Assembly: GCA_030655795.1 (NCBI GenBank)
Contig: JAUSPJ010000369.1
Coordinates: 1 to 7,244, forward strand
Reading direction: 5' to 3'
Length of the DNA: 7,244 nt
DNA from: Fidelibacterota bacterium
GTDB lineage: Bacteria; Fidelibacterota; UBA2242
Under the pieces are notes generated by a model. It was not told the origin of the DNA, searched no databases, and saw nothing but the letters and a program-made list of their open reading frames with translations. Position numbers and translations under genes: made by a program. Positions 1-6,883 of this stretch are shown in pieces (within the stretch, counting starts at the first letter, position 1; each line of letters begins with the position of its first letter).

Positions 1-135
1 GTAAACATTTTGGAAAAACAAAACACGGATTCATCAAAATTAGTGGTGGCGAAAAATGAACAGAAATACAATAATTCACGCATAATAGTAGTCAAAATTG
101 ATAAGTTCTATTTGCCCTATATGGAAAATGAGTAA
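1..135 (+). CDS. C-terminal end of an upstream protein (5' end outside window)
   Basis: Frame 1 is open from the first base to the TAA at 133-135, giving 44 codons with no stop. The residues are rich in Lys and Asn and end in FYLPYMENE; I do not recognise a family. The main support for a real gene is the junction: the string ATGAGTAA (128-135) contains both the start of the next gene and this stop, an 8-base overlap typical of translationally coupled genes. A 44-codon open frame in AT-rich DNA could be chance, and no start is visible. It could also be the displaced N-terminal part of the next gene after a frameshift, but I see no sigma-54 region I signature (Gln/Leu-rich) in it. Confidence 0.45.
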   Translation, partial: VNILEKQNTDSSKLVVAKNEQKYNNSRIIVVKIDKFYLPYMENE

Positions 136-1273
136 AGCTAAAATGTTTTGTCGGAGTGAGATAATAGGTCGAATGGTTTTTGCCAATGTTTTGGAAATGA
201 GCATTAATAAATATTTGAAATACATAAAAATATTCCTTAACAAGACATCCAGAGATCCATTTTATAAAATTCATTATATTGATGACAGAATTTCAAATAA
301 TATACCAAGAGGCGCAACCGGCATTGTGGTAAGAGAGAAAGGTGATTTTCTATTTTACTCACATGAATATTTAAAACTGGATTTTGAATTACTATGGGAA
401 CCAGGCGATATAAAGTGGAAGCATTCGATGAATTGGATAAAAACAAAGAATCTTTTTATACACCACATTTTGACCAATCTACTGAGATTGCAAAGAAACT
501 TCTTTGAGAGCTATGACCCGAAAAAAATGGTTCCAATTTCTTTGAAAGAATTCTTAAAACAACATCAATTCCTCCATTTAGATATAAGTCGTTTAAGTCG
601 CCTTGTGAACAACACATGGATATCTTTTCCAAACAACCCTTGTGTCTTTGGATCAAACAACAATTCAAAATATCTTCTTAGAGACCTCTTCTGGAGTAAA
701 AGAAAAGTCTATGCCGGTATCATTGAACATTTTTTCTCATCAGTCCCTATTTATCGGAACGGAATTAAGGATAAGGAAATTCAGGAGATTCTTAGACAGA
801 ATTATGGTCTCGATCTTTCTGTTAGGACAATTTGCAACTACAGAAATTCTATTCTTATTCCAGCGTACAACAAGATCAATTTAAGCAATCCGTACAACAA
901 TTACTTTTCCAGAACCTTGCCGCTACATAAAAAATATTTGTACACAGTTCCTAAAAAGTCCGGGGTATATGAAATATCAGTTACGAAACACATCAAATAT
1001 CCAAAGTTTTCTTCGGGAATAATATATTATGGTCGTTCCGGAAATTTACTTAACAGGATTCGAAGTTATACCTATACATGTATTAAGAATCCTATAATAG
1101 AACAGTACCAAAATTTTTCCAAAGGTTCTTTAGCGGGATATGAATTGTTCATGAGATATTTTGTAACTTCCAAATATGTCCAGATAGAAAAAGAATTATT
1201 GGAAATATTTTTATCTCAATTTGGTTCATTACCTGTTGCAAACAAGCTTCCAAAGAGAATATTATTGCAATGA
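128..1273 (+). CDS. Sigma-54 C-terminal-like DNA-binding protein fused to a GIY-YIG nuclease domain
   Basis: This 381-residue protein (from ATG 128) joins two recognisable parts. Residues ~100-250 resemble the end of sigma-54 (RpoN): a helix with LRLQRNFF, then PISLKEFL and a helix-turn-helix region with SRLVNNTWISFP (compare SRVTSNKYVQTP), a degenerate LKYFF-like segment, KDKEIQEIL, and an RpoN-box match SVRTICNYRN at 231-240 (compare ARRTVAKYRE). Residues ~275-381 form a GIY-YIG domain: GVY (279-281), YYGRS (300-304), Arg310 eight residues after the glycine, Glu356 and Asn372, in the order and roles of I-TevI Arg27, Glu75 and Asn90. Sigma-54 region I, needed for activator response, is missing. 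Predicted role: a DNA nuclease targeted by a sigma-54-type binding domain; this is inference. The frame is also open from TTG 98, with further ATGs at 143, 173 and 197; 128 is preferred because it overlaps the upstream stop. The DNA is AT-rich (18 of 60 G+C in 1081-1140). I know of no characterised protein with this architecture. Confidence 0.75.
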   Translation: MSKAKMFCRSEIIGRMVFANVLEMSINKYLKYIKIFLNKTSRDPFYKIHYIDDRISNNIPRGATGIVVREKGDFLFYSHEYLKLDFELLWEPGDIKWKHSMNWIKTKNLFIHHILTNLLRLQRNFFESYDPKKMVPISLKEFLKQHQFLHLDISRLSRLVNNTWISFPNNPCVFGSNNNSKYLLRDLFWSKRKVYAGIIEHFFSSVPIYRNGIKDKEIQEILRQNYGLDLSVRTICNYRNSILIPAYNKINLSNPYNNYFSRTLPLHKKYLYTVPKKSGVYEISVTKHIKYPKFSSGIIYYGRSGNLLNRIRSYTYTCIKNPIIEQYQNFSKGSLAGYELFMRYFVTSKYVQIEKELLEIFLSQFGSLPVANKLPKRILLQ

Positions 1274-1274
1274 A

Positions 1275-1280
1275 AAGAGG
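1275..1280 (+). promoter_or_regulatory. Shine-Dalgarno AAGAGG deciding the kinase start
   Basis: AAGAGG lies 10 bases before ATG 1291. The earlier in-frame ATG at 1270, which overlaps the upstream TGA as ATGA, lies before this site and so cannot use it. The site therefore favours 1291, while ATG 1270 would depend on coupling to the upstream gene. Confidence 0.6.
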
Positions 1281-1290
1281 AAATAATACA

Positions 1291-3501
1291 ATGAGCGTAG
1301 ACGATGAAAAAAAAGAATTGATATTAGAATTTGACTTTGCTGGAAAGATTCTTGCAGAAGAAGAAGAAGAAGAAGCAGCCCTGGTGATTTCGCTAAAGGA
1401 TATCACCGAGCGCCTGTCTGCCGAACAGGCAGGCAAGCGAGCCGAAAATCAAATCAGACTCTTAACCGCACAAATTGAACAATTCAGCAAAATCTCCGCC
1501 GATATTTTAACTATCAGGGATGACAAAGAGCTGTTTAAAACCATCAGTACCGCTATTGTTGAATTTTCGGATTTTAGCCGGGTGATGTTCTACACTTTTA
1601 AGGGAGAGTTTCCATATAGGGACATACTGGGTTATCATGGGGTGGATAAAAAGACCATTAAAAAGTTGAAGAAGATCGGGATGCCAAAAGAGTACTATGA
1701 GGATATCTTCAAAAAGGGTTTGCCGTTGGGTAACCAGTCATGTTACATACCACATACTATGAAGGATATACTGGAACAGAAAGCGGTGGATTATGGGAAA
1801 AGAGAATATATGCAGGGAAAAGGTCGCTGGCACAGAGAAGATAACCTTTTCATCGCTTTAAAAGATGATGCGGGAGATCTCATCGGCATGATTTCAGTGG
1901 ATGATTCCAAGGGCGGTGATATTCCCACGAATGAAACGGTTAAGCCGTTGGAAATGTTCGCCAATCATATTTCCCAAATCTTGCAAAGTAGAAAATTGGA
2001 AAAGAAGATCCGAGATTCCGAAGAGCAATATCGCCTGTTGGTTGAAAATGTCAACGACGCAATTGTAATCAGTCAACAAGGTAAATTCATCTTTCTCAAC
2101 AAGCAGTTTGCGGCAATGTTAGGATACAAATACGACGAATTGCTCATGAAAGATTTTACTGAGGTTCATACCGAAAAGGCTGTCGAAATATTGATGGAAC
2201 GTCAGTCAAAACGTAACCGCGGAGAATATGTGCCATCCCGGTACGAAACCGTATTTAAGAAAAAAGATGGAAAATCAATCGACGTCGAAGCAAATGTATC
2301 AATAATTGATTACCGCGGCGGTAAGGCGACTTTTGCGGTAATAAGGGATGTCACGGAACGAAAACGAATGGAGAAAGAGGCTCACAGAAACCAGAATCTC
2401 GAATCAATCGGTATTCTTGCCGGCGGTATCGCTCACGATTTTAACAATATTCTCACTATAATTTTAGGCAATATTACGCTTTCAAAGATGTATGCCAACC
2501 CGGAAGATAAAGTTTATAAGAGATTAGTCGAAGCAGAGAAGGGAGCCATGCGGGCAAAGGACCTGACCCAGCAACTGCTTACTTTTTCCAAAGGCGGAGC
2601 GCCGGTCAGGGAAGCATCATCTGTCGCTGAATTTCTAAAAGAATCCGCAGCTTTTGCACTCTCCGGGTCCAACGTCAAATGCATATTCTCTATTCCGGAC
2701 GACATTTGGGCGGTTGAAATTGACAAAGGACAGATAAACCAGGTATTTAACAACCTGGTAATGAATGCAGACCAGGCTATGCCCGAAGGCGGGATAATTG
2801 AAATAAACGCCGAAAATATTACCATTACTCCGGAAAATGTTTTACCACTTCAAGAAGGAAAGTACCTAAAATTTAGTTTTACAGACCATGGGATTGGCAT
2901 TCCATCCCATCATCTCGATAAAATATTCGATCCGTACTTTTCCACCAAGACAAAGGGAAGCGGGCTTGGACTTGCCAGCGCCTATTCCATTATTAGAAAT
3001 CATAACGGATTAATAACGGTTGAATCGGAATTGGGCGTCGGAACTACATTCTACATATATCTGCCGGCTTCAGAAGAAATAGTTATTGAAAAAGAAAGCG
3101 AAACCGGAAAAACGCTTTTCGGTAAAGGAAAAATCCTCATAATGGACGATGAAGATTTCGTAAGAGAGGTCGCCGGAGAGATGCTGAAAAGTCTTGGGTA
3201 CAGCGTTGAATTTGCAAGCGACGGCGCCGAAGCAATTGAGTTTTATAAAACAGCCCTGGAATCCGGAGAACCTTTTGCAGCGGTAATTATGGATTTGACG
3301 ATACCGGGCGGTATGGGTGGAAAAGAGGCCGTCAGGAAGATTCTGGAGATCGATCCCAATGTCAAAGCGATTGTTTCCAGCGGATATTCCAACGATCCGA
3401 TAATGTCCGACTGTAAGAAGTTCGGTTTTGCCGGCGTCGTTGCCAAACCATACAAATTATCTGAACTGGGAAAAACGCTGCAAAAAATTATTCTATCATA
3501 G
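1291..3501 (+). CDS. Soluble hybrid sensor histidine kinase (GAF-PAS-HisKA-HATPase-REC)
   Basis: This 736-residue cytoplasmic signalling kinase autophosphorylates on His and passes the phosphate to its own receiver domain. From ATG 1291 the domains are: an acidic N-terminus with six Glu (23-28); a stretch LVISLKDITERLSAE (31-45) that looks like the last strand of a PAS domain; GAF (~68-231, with WHREDNLFIALKD and LIGMISVDD); PAS (~241-356, ending VIRDVTERKR); H-box GIAHDFNNIL with His382; N-box with Asn492 (NLVMNADQA); G1 box DHGIGI at Asp532; F-box FDPYFSTK at 546; G2 box GSGLGLA (556-562); and a receiver with Asp619/Asp620, phosphoacceptor Asp668, Ser697 and Lys719. All catalytic residues are present. 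No transmembrane segment or DNA-binding output domain is visible, so it must act on a partner encoded elsewhere. It follows the nuclease-like gene directly; an extended start at 1270 would add 7 residues and overlap that gene's stop. The signal sensed is unknown. The H-box type resembles kinases that often feed sigma-54 activators, but no activator is seen here. Confidence 0.93.
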   Translation: MSVDDEKKELILEFDFAGKILAEEEEEEAALVISLKDITERLSAEQAGKRAENQIRLLTAQIEQFSKISADILTIRDDKELFKTISTAIVEFSDFSRVMFYTFKGEFPYRDILGYHGVDKKTIKKLKKIGMPKEYYEDIFKKGLPLGNQSCYIPHTMKDILEQKAVDYGKREYMQGKGRWHREDNLFIALKDDAGDLIGMISVDDSKGGDIPTNETVKPLEMFANHISQILQSRKLEKKIRDSEEQYRLLVENVNDAIVISQQGKFIFLNKQFAAMLGYKYDELLMKDFTEVHTEKAVEILMERQSKRNRGEYVPSRYETVFKKKDGKSIDVEANVSIIDYRGGKATFAVIRDVTERKRMEKEAHRNQNLESIGILAGGIAHDFNNILTIILGNITLSKMYANPEDKVYKRLVEAEKGAMRAKDLTQQLLTFSKGGAPVREASSVAEFLKESAAFALSGSNVKCIFSIPDDIWAVEIDKGQINQVFNNLVMNADQAMPEGGIIEINAENITITPENVLPLQEGKYLKFSFTDHGIGIPSHHLDKIFDPYFSTKTKGSGLGLASAYSIIRNHNGLITVESELGVGTTFYIYLPASEEIVIEKESETGKTLFGKGKILIMDDEDFVREVAGEMLKSLGYSVEFASDGAEAIEFYKTALESGEPFAAVIMDLTIPGGMGGKEAVRKILEIDPNVKAIVSSGYSNDPIMSDCKKFGFAGVVAKPYKLSELGKTLQKIILS
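1357..1374 (+). repeat. (GAA)6 trinucleotide tract
   Basis: Six perfect GAA units encode six Glu near the kinase N-terminus, just before the apparent PAS remnant. Gain or loss of units would stay in frame and change only the length of an acidic linker. Confidence 0.8.
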
Positions 3502-3530
3502 AAAACCAATTTCCGGACGACGTTGAAAGA

Positions 3531-3596
3531 ACACCTGTCAGGTTTAGTCGCTTTATCTTTTCCAGCTGCGACCATTCCTATAAACCTGACAGGTGT
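3531..3596. repeat. Perfect 16-bp inverted repeat, REP/MITE-like element
   Basis: The left arm ACACCTGTCAGGTTTA (3531-3546) is the exact reverse complement of the right arm at 3581-3596, around a 34-base loop. Each arm contains its own small palindrome, ACCTG-T-CAGGT or its complement. The loop starts with GTCGC and contains GCGAC at 3568-3572, which could extend the stem after an unpaired 8-base stretch. No run of T follows either arm, so a classical intrinsic terminator is not indicated. The form fits a dispersed palindromic repeat or a small non-autonomous element; dispersal cannot be tested from one copy. Confidence 0.65.
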
Positions 3597-3627
3597 AAAA
3601 TCGTATGTCCTTTTCAGAATCTGGCAT

Positions 3628-3672
3628 GAAATCCATTTGAACCGGCAAGCCGGATTGAAAATGGGTTTCTTT
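3628..3672. terminator. Possible bidirectional terminator hairpin
   Basis: GAAATCCATTT at the left pairs with AAAATGGGTTTC at the right, and the tip is CCGG-CAAG-CCGG (3642-3653). The pairing includes one G-T pair and small internal mismatches. On the + strand the stem is followed by a short T-rich stretch (TTTCTTTAATT), suitable for ending the kinase transcript. On the - strand the hairpin begins 17 bases after the malic enzyme stop but lacks a good T run. Its position between convergent stops supports a terminator role. Confidence 0.5.
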
Positions 3673-3685
3673 AATTCCAGGATAT

Positions 3686-5140
3686 TTACGCCACCTCTTC
3701 AATCGCCCATTTCAAGGCATCCTGGAGAATGGCGTTTGGTGGTTCATTGATGTATCCTTCATCGACAAGTGTTTTTGCCATGTTCCTCGAATATTCAATA
3801 TCCTTTTTCGCCCATTCAAAGGCTTCTTCCCGTGAAATAATATTCCGTGCGACACCATCTTTAATAGCTTGCATCGCCACATCGGCGGCTTCCGTCGGAA
3901 ATACAGCCGCTTCATCCATGGTCGGCACAATATTTTCCGGGTTGATTCCACGGGCTTCGGCATAATCAGCTAGCGAATAGGCTGCCGCAATGGCCATCTC
4001 ATCGGTGACTTTTTTCGCTCTGACCATCAGGGCGCCTTTTAAAATACCGGGGAATCCCAGTGAATTATTGACCTGGTTCGGGAAATCGCCGCGTCCGGTA
4101 GCCACGATAAACGCACCGGCCTCTTTCGCCGCATAGGGATAAATTTCCGGCACAGGGTTGGCGCAGGTAAACACGATTGATTTGTCTGCCATCGAATGAA
4201 TCCATTCAGATTTCACGGTATCCGGGCCTGGTTTGGATAAGGCGATAAGCACATCCGCGCCTTTCATAGCTTCGGCAAAATCTATTATTCCTTTTGGATT
4301 TGTTTTCTGGCAAAGTTCCCATTGATGGTAATATCTTTCATCCTGTTCAAAATCTTTCCGGTCTTTTGTTAAAGCGCCATTGATATCAAACATAATCATA
4401 TTTTCAGGATTTACACCGGCGGCAATATTAACTCGGGCAATAGTGGAATTTGACGCGCCTGCTCCTAAATGAACAATTTTCACATCGCCGATACTTTTCT
4501 TCGCTAATTTCAGCGCATTGATCAGTCCCGCCAGCGTCACACATGCCGTGCCCTGAGCATCATCGTGCCAGACCGGAATATCGCATTCTTCCCGCAAGGT
4601 ATCCAGCACCTTATAACAATTTGGCTGCGATATATCTTCCAGATTAATCGCTCCAAAACTGTGCTGACACATTTTAACAAAATCGATGATTTTTTCAGGA
4701 TCATTTTTACCGTTTTTGTCTCTGCTGTCCACACAAAGAGCAACGGCATCGACGCCGCCAAGATATTTCATCAGAAATGCCTTGCCTTCCATGACGCCCA
4801 AACCACCGGGCGGAGTGCAATCTCCGTCGCCCAGAACACGGGTTGAGTCACTGACGACACCGACCAGATTGCCCCGGTTTGACAATTCAAACGAGGCGTC
4901 GTTGTTATCCCTGATGGTCGTGGAGATTCTGGAAACGCCCGGCGTATACCAGACATTGAACCAGTTAAAACCAAAAACCCCGGCTTTGGGCGCAGTCTGA
5001 ATTTTACCGCCATAAAAACGGTGCGCATCTTCCGACAGCTTTTTTAAAAACAGGGTCTTGCCTTTGGCGATCTGTTCCTGCGAAAAATTCTCCGGGAACA
5101 CTGTGTTCAGATTTTTCAAATCCAAACTAATTTCTTTCAT
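3686..5140 (-). CDS. NAD(P)-dependent malic enzyme (oxaloacetate-decarboxylating malate dehydrogenase)
   Basis: This 484-residue cytoplasmic enzyme interconverts malate with pyruvate and CO2 using NAD(P) and a divalent metal. Visible family signatures, in order: catalytic Tyr in WYTPGVSRI (Tyr65); NLVGVVSDSTRVLG (91-104); the catalytic Lys in VMEGKAFLMKYLGG (Lys120); metal-binding Glu168/Asp169 in INLEDI; WHDDAQGTA (191-199) with a metal-binding Asp; a Rossmann nucleotide loop VHLGAGASNSTIARV (223-237); TCANPVPEI (325-333); and ATGRGDFPNQVNNSLGFPGI (347-366). It is the short bacterial type, without a C-terminal phosphotransacetylase-like domain. The GGAGGAG Shine-Dalgarno (5145-5151) fixes the start. 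It lies 54 bases after the flavoprotein gene in the same direction, so co-transcription is likely. Cofactor preference (NAD or NADP) cannot be read safely, so I do not choose between maeA and maeB. Confidence 0.95.
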   Translation of the reverse strand: MKEISLDLKNLNTVFPENFSQEQIAKGKTLFLKKLSEDAHRFYGGKIQTAPKAGVFGFNWFNVWYTPGVSRISTTIRDNNDASFELSNRGNLVGVVSDSTRVLGDGDCTPPGGLGVMEGKAFLMKYLGGVDAVALCVDSRDKNGKNDPEKIIDFVKMCQHSFGAINLEDISQPNCYKVLDTLREECDIPVWHDDAQGTACVTLAGLINALKLAKKSIGDVKIVHLGAGASNSTIARVNIAAGVNPENMIMFDINGALTKDRKDFEQDERYYHQWELCQKTNPKGIIDFAEAMKGADVLIALSKPGPDTVKSEWIHSMADKSIVFTCANPVPEIYPYAAKEAGAFIVATGRGDFPNQVNNSLGFPGILKGALMVRAKKVTDEMAIAAAYSLADYAEARGINPENIVPTMDEAAVFPTEAADVAMQAIKDGVARNIISREEAFEWAKKDIEYSRNMAKTLVDEGYINEPPNAILQDALKWAIEEVA

Positions 5141-5144
5141 TACT

Positions 5145-5151
5145 CTCCTCC
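5145..5151 (-). promoter_or_regulatory. Shine-Dalgarno GGAGGAG of the malic enzyme gene
   Basis: Read on the - strand, GGAGGAG ends four bases before the ATG at 5140, with the GGAGG core six bases away. It is a strong, complete site, allowing independent initiation within a shared transcript. The other bases of the 54-base gap (5141-5194) show no hairpin or promoter. Confidence 0.8.
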
Positions 5152-5194
5152 ATTTTTTAATCTATTGAATTGAATTCCCTCAATATTAAACCGG

Positions 5195-6868
5195 CTAAAC
5201 TAGGGTTCCGAAATATTCGGTGGTCTTCTGTTTGAACTTTACATGATCCGGAATATAATCGGGTAGAATGATTGGCGCTATCTTTTTCCTCGGAATATCC
5301 AGCGCACTCACCTCTTTTTCATAATCATAAACATGCTGCATAGTCAATTTCCCAAACTGTATGCCCTTCTTTGCCCGCTCCGACGCCCAGTAACCGCTCC
5401 GGCGACCAAATACAATTAGATCCAGTTGAGAATTTCCCATGAGACGATTGCGACCATGAATTCCGCCGACCGCTTCACCGGCAACATATAAACCGGGAAT
5501 CCTGGATTCTCCTTTTTCGTCGATTTCGATGCCGCCGTTCTGATAATGCAGCGTCGGATAAACCAGCATCGGGTATTTGACGACATCAATATCAAAGCGC
5601 TTGTACTGCCGTAACATTGCCGGCAGATTTTTAGCGATAGCGCCCTCTCCGTTGATCATATCAATCAAGGGTGTATCCAGCCAGATGCCCACCTTGCCGG
5701 TCGGGGTCGGAATCCCTTTCTTGTGTTCAGTGCATTCCCGGATGAAGGCCGAGGCTTCGACATCCCGTGGTTCCAGTGCATACACAAACAATTCACCGTC
5801 GACATTCACGGGCTGAGCGCCGATGGAGCGGATTTTTTCCGTACATAAAAACCCTAAAATCTGTTCTGGAAACACAGCGCCGGTGGGGTGATACTGAACA
5901 GAATCCATGAACATGAGGTTAGCGCCTGCCCGGTAGGCAATAACCAAACCGTCGGCAGTTGCACCATAGTGATTCGTCGTTTCAAATCCGCGAATATGCA
6001 GGCGACCGAATCCACCGGTTGCAATGATAATTGAACTGGCTTGGATAACCATATACTGCTTGGTTTCAAGATGATACCCAATCGCCCCAACAGTCTGGTC
6101 CTTATCATCGAGAATTAACTCGATGATCGAGGTAAATTCCAGGTATTTGATTTTATCGGGCATATTATAGACTTCATCTCTCAATACCCGACAGATTCCG
6201 GCGCCGGTATAGTCACGGGTGGAGTGCATCCGTTTGCGGCAGGTCCCGCCTCCGGCAATTACCAGCATGGAACCGTCGGGATTTTTATCAAACATGACGC
6301 CCAATTCCTCCAGCCACTTAATCGCGCCGGGACCGTCGTTGACTAATACTTTTGCAAGATCGGGTTTATTATCAAAATGTCCGCCGCCCATGACATCCAG
6401 AAAATGGAGCACCGGCGAATCATCCTTCTGATCGGCAGCCTGAATCCCGCCCTGCGCCATCATAGAGTTGGAATCGCCAAGCCGTAATTTTGTCGCCAGC
6501 AGAACATTGCTGCCATTAATCCCGGCAGTAATGGCGGCAGCCATTCCCGCCGAGCCGGCGCCGATGACCAGCACATCGGTTTCAAGATCGGGGTTTTGAA
6601 GGTCTAAGATCGCCGGATCAATCCGGGAATAGGATTCCAGCAGGTCGGCGACTTCCGTTGTTAGCAGCTCGCCTTTGTTGATACCGACCCTGACTTCCCG
6701 GCGGGCATCCTTTTTATAATCAGGGTGAAAATTTTCCAGAATCTCCTGCCGCTCCTGTTCATTCATGGCCGGAAATACCTGCTTGCCGTGCTTTTTGGCC
6801 AGTTCGAGACGCTTCGGCCGGGTTTTTTCGACCATCTTAATGGATTTCATCATATAATTAGGATACAT
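5195..6868 (-). CDS. Fumarate reductase/succinate dehydrogenase-type flavoprotein subunit (FAD-binding)
   Basis: This 557-residue FAD-dependent oxidoreductase belongs to the SdhA/FrdA/L-aspartate oxidase superfamily. After an unusually long N-terminal extension (~95 residues, with HPDY at 48-51) come the FAD loop VLVIGAGSAGMAAA (99-112), MMAQGGIQAA (136-145), IIATGGFG (281-288), QYHPTG (325-330), EPRDVEASAF (366-375), LDTP (397-400), HYQNGGIEID (441-450), IPGLYVAGEAVGGIHGRNRL (457-476) and FGRR. His327, Arg368, His441 and Arg475 match the dicarboxylate-binding and proton-transfer residues of fumarate reductases. Asn134 stands where FrdA/SdhA have the His that binds FAD covalently, so FAD is probably non-covalent. 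The C-terminal helical domain is short (~60 residues). Likely reaction: fumarate/succinate interconversion; aspartate oxidase or a thiol:fumarate reductase-like role remain possible. The start has a Shine-Dalgarno AGGAG (6874-6878). No iron-sulfur or anchor subunit is adjacent; malic enzyme follows 54 bases downstream. Confidence 0.88.
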   Translation of the reverse strand: MYPNYMMKSIKMVEKTRPKRLELAKKHGKQVFPAMNEQERQEILENFHPDYKKDARREVRVGINKGELLTTEVADLLESYSRIDPAILDLQNPDLETDVLVIGAGSAGMAAAITAGINGSNVLLATKLRLGDSNSMMAQGGIQAADQKDDSPVLHFLDVMGGGHFDNKPDLAKVLVNDGPGAIKWLEELGVMFDKNPDGSMLVIAGGGTCRKRMHSTRDYTGAGICRVLRDEVYNMPDKIKYLEFTSIIELILDDKDQTVGAIGYHLETKQYMVIQASSIIIATGGFGRLHIRGFETTNHYGATADGLVIAYRAGANLMFMDSVQYHPTGAVFPEQILGFLCTEKIRSIGAQPVNVDGELFVYALEPRDVEASAFIRECTEHKKGIPTPTGKVGIWLDTPLIDMINGEGAIAKNLPAMLRQYKRFDIDVVKYPMLVYPTLHYQNGGIEIDEKGESRIPGLYVAGEAVGGIHGRNRLMGNSQLDLIVFGRRSGYWASERAKKGIQFGKLTMQHVYDYEKEVSALDIPRKKIAPIILPDYIPDHVKFKQKTTEYFGTLV

Positions 6869-6883
6869 AGGTTCTCCTTTTTT

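Larger units (their letters stand above)
3502..3685. other. Intergenic region between convergent genes
   Basis: The 184 bases between the kinase stop and the malic enzyme stop contain no convincing gene. They are occupied mainly by two inverted-repeat structures, at 3531-3596 and 3628-3669, listed separately. An open frame on the + strand from 3523 crosses both structures and runs into the antisense of the malic enzyme gene, so it is not treated as a gene. Confidence 0.7.

Noticed and set aside
40..127. Possible -24/-12 (sigma-54) promoter before the nuclease gene
   Set aside because: A GGTGGC string at 44-49 is present, but no TTGC-like -12 element follows at the right spacing.
98..127. TTG at 98 as the start of the nuclease-like gene
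   Set aside because: No ribosome site precedes it and it lies well inside the upstream frame; ATG 128, overlapping the upstream stop, is the better choice, though not proven.
92..884. Open frames overlapping the nuclease-like gene in other frames
   Set aside because: The + frame ending at 1273 carries both recognisable domains along its length; the others show nothing.
3523..3750. 75-codon + strand open frame after the kinase
   Set aside because: It spans the inverted repeat and hairpin, then runs antisense into the malic enzyme gene; no ribosome site and no recognisable protein pattern.
3729..5028. Several open frames on both strands inside the malic enzyme gene
   Set aside because: They are shadows of a gene with complete family motifs; their translations show no family signature.
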